Positions 3,887 through 7,175 of a stretch of DNA of 7,175 bases are shown one piece after another. A program made the position numbers and the translations under genes. Source of the stretch: an uncultured Lewinella sp. (lineage in GTDB: Bacteria; Bacteroidota; Bacteroidia; Chitinophagales; Saprospiraceae); NCBI GenBank assembly GCA_938021455.1, contig CALIGP010000259.1, forward strand, positions 1 to 7,175, read 5' to 3'. The notes below the pieces were generated by a model that was not told where the DNA came from, searched no databases, and saw only the letters and a program-made list of their open reading frames with translations. Every line of letters starts with the position of its first letter. Position 1 is the stretch's first letter.

Positions 3887-6631
3887 ATGAAAAGATTACT
3901 CCTTTCCCTCTGTTCCCTCTTCCTGGCCGCTGGCCTCTTCGCCCAGGCGCCCTCCGGCTTCAAGTTTCAGGCCGTTGCCCGCGACGTGGACAATAATGCC
4001 ATGGCCACCGAGAACATCGCCGTGCGCGTCAGCTTACTCAAAGGTGGCCCTTCTGGTTCCGTCTCCTACAGCGAGCGCCACGAAGTAACCACCACCGACC
4101 TAGGTGTCTTTGATCTTCACATCGGCAACGGTGTTGGCCTCTCCGGAGATATGACCACCATTGACTGGGGCGGAGACAACTACTACCTCAAAGTAGACAT
4201 CGATCCTGACGGTGGCACCAGTTACATCAACCTTGGCGCCAGTCAGTTACTCTCCGTTCCTTACGCTATGTATGCCACCTCTGCGGGCTCCGGCGGCGGC
4301 GGCGGCAACCCCACCGATGAGCTGCAAAACCTGATTTATGACCCCACCAGCCAGACACTGACGCTGACGGATGGCAACTCTGTCACCCTGCAAGTAGGCG
4401 ATGGCGGTGGCATGCCACAGTCGCTTTCCTTTGATAACAATTCCCGTATGCTGACGATCAGCGAGGGTAACACCATCGAAATCCCGGGTGGCGCTACCGG
4501 CCCACAGGGTGAACCAGGTCCTAAAGGTGACCAAGGCGACCAAGGCCCCGCTGGTATGGACGGTGCCCCTGGGCCACAAGGTGACCAAGGGCCTGCGGGT
4601 ATGGACGGGCAAGACGGCACGGGTATTTCCTTACTCGGAACCGTTGCTACCGTCGCCAATCTACCCACTATGGGCAATACACAAGGAGACCTCTATATCG
4701 TCACGGCTACCGGAGACGGATATGCCTGGGACGGATCTATGTGGAACAACTCTGGCCCCATTCAGGGCCCCAAAGGTGATCAAGGAGACCAAGGACCTGC
4801 TGGCATGGACGGTGCCCCCGGACCACAAGGAGACCAAGGACCCGCTGGCATGGACGGTGCTCCCGGCCCACAAGGAGACCAAGGACCCGCTGGTATGGAC
4901 GGTGCTCCTGGACCACAAGGTGATCAAGGACCCGCTGGCATGGACGGTGCCCCTGGGCCACAAGGTGACCAAGGACCTGCTGGCATGGATGGCGAAGGCA
5001 TTGCCCTCAAAGGCAGTGTTAGCTCCACCGGAGCATTACCCCTCAATGGCAATGAAGTCGGCGACCTTTACCTAGTTGGCAACGCTGCCGAAGCTTACGC
5101 CTGGGACGGAAGTATGTGGAATAGCCTGGGCTCACTCAGAGGCCCAAGGGGTGAGCAGGGCGATGCTGGCCCCACGGGCATGGACGGTGCCCCCGGACCA
5201 CAAGGTGATCAAGGACCACAGGGCGACCGTGGGCCCGTAGGACCAGAAGGGCCACAGGGTGATCAAGGTCCCGCAGGAGATCTGGAACTGCCCTACTACG
5301 ATGAAGGTAGTGAAGACAATGGCGCTGCTTTCCACGTCCAAAACGACGGTACAACCGGTCGTTACGGCATTGCGGGCAGCGTAGGGGTGGACGCTGAAGA
5401 CCTACCAAGCAATAATGCAGGTGTGTTGGGCCATGGTGTCGCAGCGCACGGCGTTTACGGGTATTCCGAAACCAGCTTCTGGGCTGGGGTGCAGGGTGTA
5501 TCCAGCTCCGCAACGGGCGTTGGTGTACAGGGCTACGGCTTTGGTGGTGGCAAAGGCGGCCACTTCTACACGACCTCAAGTGGTGTAGCCGCCTTGACGA
5601 CGGGCACAGGTAACGTAGGTATTGGCATTGATGAGCCACAACATAAAATGCACGTTGGGGGCGACCTCTTCGTACAAACCAACCTCGGCGAGCTGAGAAT
5701 GGGCTTCCCAGATAATGGTAACCAATGGCAGATGAGTACAAGAGGGTCTGGTGCTGATCTACAGTTTCAGAGTAAGCCAGACGGGTCAAATACATTCACC
5801 ACTCAATTTCGAATGCGGCAGAATGGTGAATTCCAGTTCGGCAACCTAACTACAGGCACCCCCGAAGCCTGGATTCATATTGCGAAGAACAGTACGATCA
5901 ATAAACCACAGTTAAAACTGGAAGAAGTGGGTAACGACTACGCCCGCCTCGAACTAACCAATGATGCGGCGAGTGGTGCCTACTGGCACGTAGCGGGTCT
6001 TCCCTCCTCAACAACAGCCAACGCCCGCCTGAACTTTTACTTCCGTAACGCCAATGGCGCTGCTGACCGAATGACGATCACCGGAGACGGAGAGGTGGGT
6101 ATTAATGGCACCCCAACGGCACGGCTACACGTACACCAGCGTAGCCAAACTGTAGGTACCGGACTTCGCTTTTCTGATAACACCGCTAACGCCGACTGGG
6201 ACGTAACCCATGGTTTTGCCCTTCGCTTCCATTATGGCGGTAGTATCCGGGGTTTCATTAATGCGACTACTGGAGCGTACGTTCAGGGCTCCGACAAGCG
6301 CTTGAAAGCCAACGTTAATGTCCTTTCTCCCGTCCTGAACAAAATCAATCAACTGGCGGTAAAAACTTACCACTACAAATCCGACGAAAGCCAGGAGAGT
6401 ACCATTGGCCTGATCGCTCAGGAAGCCAAAGAGCTTTTTCCCGAGCTCGTCTCTTACTCTAAAGCCGACGATATGTATGGTGTTAACTACGCTGGTTTCA
6501 GCATGGTAGCCATCAAAGCCATCCAGGAGCAGCAGGAAGTCATCGAAGAGCAGCAAACGGAAATCGACGCTCTGAAGGCGCGTTTGGCCAGAATCGAAGC
6601 ACTGCTATTACCACAGGCAGACCGAGAATAA
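3887..6631 (+). CDS. Collagen-like fibre protein with C-terminal S74 intramolecular chaperone (tail-fibre domain)
   Basis: A 914-residue exported protein. Residues 1-19 are a signal peptide (LFA|QA). About 21-130 is the N-terminal domain common in Bacteroidota surface proteins (GFKFQAVARD...YLKVDID...GASQLLSVPYAMYA). A glycine linker and two beta-hairpin repeats (LTLTDGNSVTL, LTISEGNTIEI) follow. Gly-X-Y blocks lie at 202-246, 294-371 and 419-465, separated by two related 47-residue modules (247-293, 372-418; YAWDGSMWN in both). The shaft contains GNVGIGI (575) and GEVGING (735) motifs. The end is an S74 chaperone: GSDKRLKANV, IGLIAQEAKELFPELV, YGVNYAGFSMVAIKAIQEQ, then a coiled coil (874-908). 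Ser802 and Lys807 match the autocleavage pair, so release of residues 802-914 is expected. By family analogy it is a trimer. There is no T9SS sorting domain, and its anchoring is unclear. Confidence 0.9.
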   Translation: MKRLLLSLCSLFLAAGLFAQAPSGFKFQAVARDVDNNAMATENIAVRVSLLKGGPSGSVSYSERHEVTTTDLGVFDLHIGNGVGLSGDMTTIDWGGDNYYLKVDIDPDGGTSYINLGASQLLSVPYAMYATSAGSGGGGGNPTDELQNLIYDPTSQTLTLTDGNSVTLQVGDGGGMPQSLSFDNNSRMLTISEGNTIEIPGGATGPQGEPGPKGDQGDQGPAGMDGAPGPQGDQGPAGMDGQDGTGISLLGTVATVANLPTMGNTQGDLYIVTATGDGYAWDGSMWNNSGPIQGPKGDQGDQGPAGMDGAPGPQGDQGPAGMDGAPGPQGDQGPAGMDGAPGPQGDQGPAGMDGAPGPQGDQGPAGMDGEGIALKGSVSSTGALPLNGNEVGDLYLVGNAAEAYAWDGSMWNSLGSLRGPRGEQGDAGPTGMDGAPGPQGDQGPQGDRGPVGPEGPQGDQGPAGDLELPYYDEGSEDNGAAFHVQNDGTTGRYGIAGSVGVDAEDLPSNNAGVLGHGVAAHGVYGYSETSFWAGVQGVSSSATGVGVQGYGFGGGKGGHFYTTSSGVAALTTGTGNVGIGIDEPQHKMHVGGDLFVQTNLGELRMGFPDNGNQWQMSTRGSGADLQFQSKPDGSNTFTTQFRMRQNGEFQFGNLTTGTPEAWIHIAKNSTINKPQLKLEEVGNDYARLELTNDAASGAYWHVAGLPSSTTANARLNFYFRNANGAADRMTITGDGEVGINGTPTARLHVHQRSQTVGTGLRFSDNTANADWDVTHGFALRFHYGGSIRGFINATTGAYVQGSDKRLKANVNVLSPVLNKINQLAVKTYHYKSDESQESTIGLIAQEAKELFPELVSYSKADDMYGVNYAGFSMVAIKAIQEQQEVIEEQQTEIDALKARLARIEALLLPQADRE
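4562..4606 (+). repeat. Isolated 45-bp collagen unit in Gly-X-Y block 1
   Basis: This unit encodes GAPGPQGDQGPAGMD, identical in protein to the four tandem units at 4811-4990. Its first 29 bases are identical to the last tandem unit (4946), suggesting that those two share the most recent origin. A shortened copy (GAPGPQGDQGPQG) starts at 5186 in block 3. Confidence 0.85.
4766..4990 (+). repeat. Tandem 45-bp collagen repeats, five units (block 2)
   Basis: Four units of 45 bp (4811, 4856, 4901, 4946) each encode GAPGPQGDQGPAGMD. They follow a divergent unit at 4766 (GPKGDQGDQGPAGMD), giving 25 uninterrupted Gly-X-Y triplets. All differences among the four units fall at third codon positions. 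The array is an obvious substrate for copy-number change by slippage or recombination, which would lengthen or shorten the rod in 15-residue steps. Confidence 0.93.
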
Positions 6632-6671
6632 TTTGTAATCCCCTCTGAAGTATTTTCTAAGCAACGTGTTG

Positions 6672-6703
6672 CGCCCGCTGGTTTAAGCCAGCGGGCGTTT
6701 TTT
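6672..6703 (+). terminator. Rho-independent terminator of the fibre gene
   Basis: CGCCCGCTGG (6672-6681) and CCAGCGGGCG (6688-6697) form a perfect 10-bp GC-rich stem with loop TTTAAG, followed by six T residues, 40 bp after the stop codon. Confidence 0.95.
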
Positions 6704-6729
6704 ATTGGGAAGCAACGGAAAAGTATGCT

Positions 6730-6825
6730 GGCGCGCCCGCAGGTGCAAAGTGAGGTAAACGAGCAAGGGACAAAGTCTCCTCCCTCTGCGCTTAAAAAGC
6801 ACTCCCTTGCACCTGCGGTCGCGCC
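6730..6825. repeat. Long inverted repeat between convergent genes
   Basis: A 19-bp arm at 6730-6748 (GGCGCGCCCGCAGGTGCAA) matches the complement of 6807-6825 at 18 of 19 positions. The two arms enclose 58 bases, and weaker pairing may continue inward. On the plus strand CTTTTTT follows shortly after; on the minus strand the right arm starts 12 bp after the MFS stop codon. It may serve as a long-loop terminator for the MFS transcript, or be a small palindromic repeat element. I cannot choose between these from sequence alone. Confidence 0.7.
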
Positions 6826-6836
6826 ACCTTCTTTTT

Positions 6837-7175
6837 TCACTTCAAGCGGTACTCCTGCCAGACCAACAGCACACAAACCAGCCCGTAGCCGAGTAATCCC
6901 AGCAGCAGATTGTCCAGCCCCAGGCGAAGCCCATAGCTGAACGCCACTGGCGCAATCGCCGAGGCGAGTACCACCAGCAGGCGGACGGTGCTCTTGATGC
7001 TCCCCAGAAAGCGGGGTCCGTAGCGCTCCGCCCACAGCGCCGGCCAGATGACGGACTCGATGCCCGCCGTAATGCCCGTTAGGGCAAAGAAAAGGGGAAT
7101 CGACAAGCGCCCGTTTACCGCCCACAAACAGAACAGACCGGTCAGGACCGGAAAGTAAACAAAGCGCAGCAGCCG
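6837..7175 (-). CDS. MFS transporter, C-terminal part (5' end outside window)
   Basis: The frame is open from the window edge (7175) to TGA at 6837-6839, giving 112 residues that form the end of a membrane protein. About four hydrophobic helices are visible: FVYFPVLTGLFCLWA, IPLFFALTGITAGIESVIWPALWA, VRLLVVLASAIAPVAFSYGL and NLLLGLLGYGLVCVLLVW. The loop WAERYGPRFLGSIKS between the second and third resembles the conserved 'W.E.yG...lG.i.s' signature found between helices 10 and 11 in many major facilitator transporters. The protein would therefore end normally after helix 12 with a short basic tail (QEYRLK). The substrate cannot be told from this part. It is convergent with the fibre gene and functionally unrelated as far as can be seen. 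No true start codon lies inside the window. Confidence 0.8.
   Translation of the reverse strand, partial: RLLRFVYFPVLTGLFCLWAVNGRLSIPLFFALTGITAGIESVIWPALWAERYGPRFLGSIKSTVRLLVVLASAIAPVAFSYGLRLGLDNLLLGLLGYGLVCVLLVWQEYRLK

Noticed and set aside
4766..4990. Regular 45-bp repeats as a CRISPR array
   Set aside because: The units are directly abutting with no unique spacers and encode an in-frame collagen sequence.
5136..5795. 219-residue open frame on the minus strand inside the fibre gene
   Set aside because: It is antisense to a well-recognised coding region. Its Arg/His/Pro-rich product is the usual shadow of repetitive GC-rich codons and shows no domain.
6520..6631. T9SS sorting domain at the end of the 914-aa protein
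   Set aside because: The C-terminus is a coiled coil belonging to the S74 chaperone. It has neither the PNP...G.Y pattern of type A nor the FSPNGDG pattern of type B.
6487..7125. 212-residue minus-strand frame spanning the MFS and fibre gene ends
   Set aside because: It runs through the fibre gene terminator, the inverted repeat and the 3' coding part of the fibre gene, and is out of frame with the MFS helices. It is a shadow.

Overview
The window looks like chromosomal DNA of a Bacteroidota bacterium, probably a marine Saprospiria/Lewinella-type organism. This placement is inferred from gene content and was not searched. The support is: two kinds of type IX secretion (T9SS) C-terminal sorting domain in adjacent genes; a promoter of the Bacteroidota form TTTG-N20-TAnnTTTG; A-rich leaders instead of strong Shine-Dalgarno sites; and a collagen-like/S74 surface protein with the N-terminal domain common in this phylum.

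Layout. Positions 1-804 (minus) hold the N-terminal 268 codons of a secreted lysyl-endopeptidase-like serine protease, cut by the window edge. A 314-bp divergent intergenic region follows, with small repeats and a textbook promoter for rpmH (ribosomal protein L34, GTG start, 1119-1274). A strong terminator closes rpmH. Directly after it lies a 203-bp foldback element (1354-1556) whose arms pair along nearly their full length and carry side hairpins; it resembles a MITE or a large intergenic palindromic repeat. Next come two co-directional genes 21 bp apart: a 534-aa protein ending in a gliding-motility-type (CHU_C, T9SS type B) domain, and a 159-aa protein ending in a T9SS type A sorting domain. 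A terminator with a nine-T tract separates them from a 914-aa protein (3887-6631). That protein has a signal peptide, an N-terminal Bacteroidota surface domain, three collagen-like Gly-X-Y blocks alternating with two 47-residue phage-tail-fibre-like modules, a long beta-rich shaft, and a C-terminal S74 intramolecular chaperone with the Ser/Lys pair intact. A perfect 10-bp terminator hairpin follows. A second long inverted repeat (6730-6825) lies between this gene and the convergent 3' end of an MFS transporter gene (6837-7175, minus, partial).

How the genes fit together. Apart from rpmH and the transporter, every gene encodes an exported protein. The 1617-3722 pair is probably one transcription unit delivering two T9SS cargo proteins. 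The 914-aa gene appears separately transcribed and is built like a trimeric fibre: collagen rods folded from a C-terminal chaperone that should then cut itself off. No enzyme is visible in these three genes, and a role in adhesion or surface architecture is inference. The most unusual items are the foldback element, the collagen/S74 fibre with synonymous-only divergence between its 45-bp repeats, and the neighbourhood of type B, type A and S74 surface proteins.
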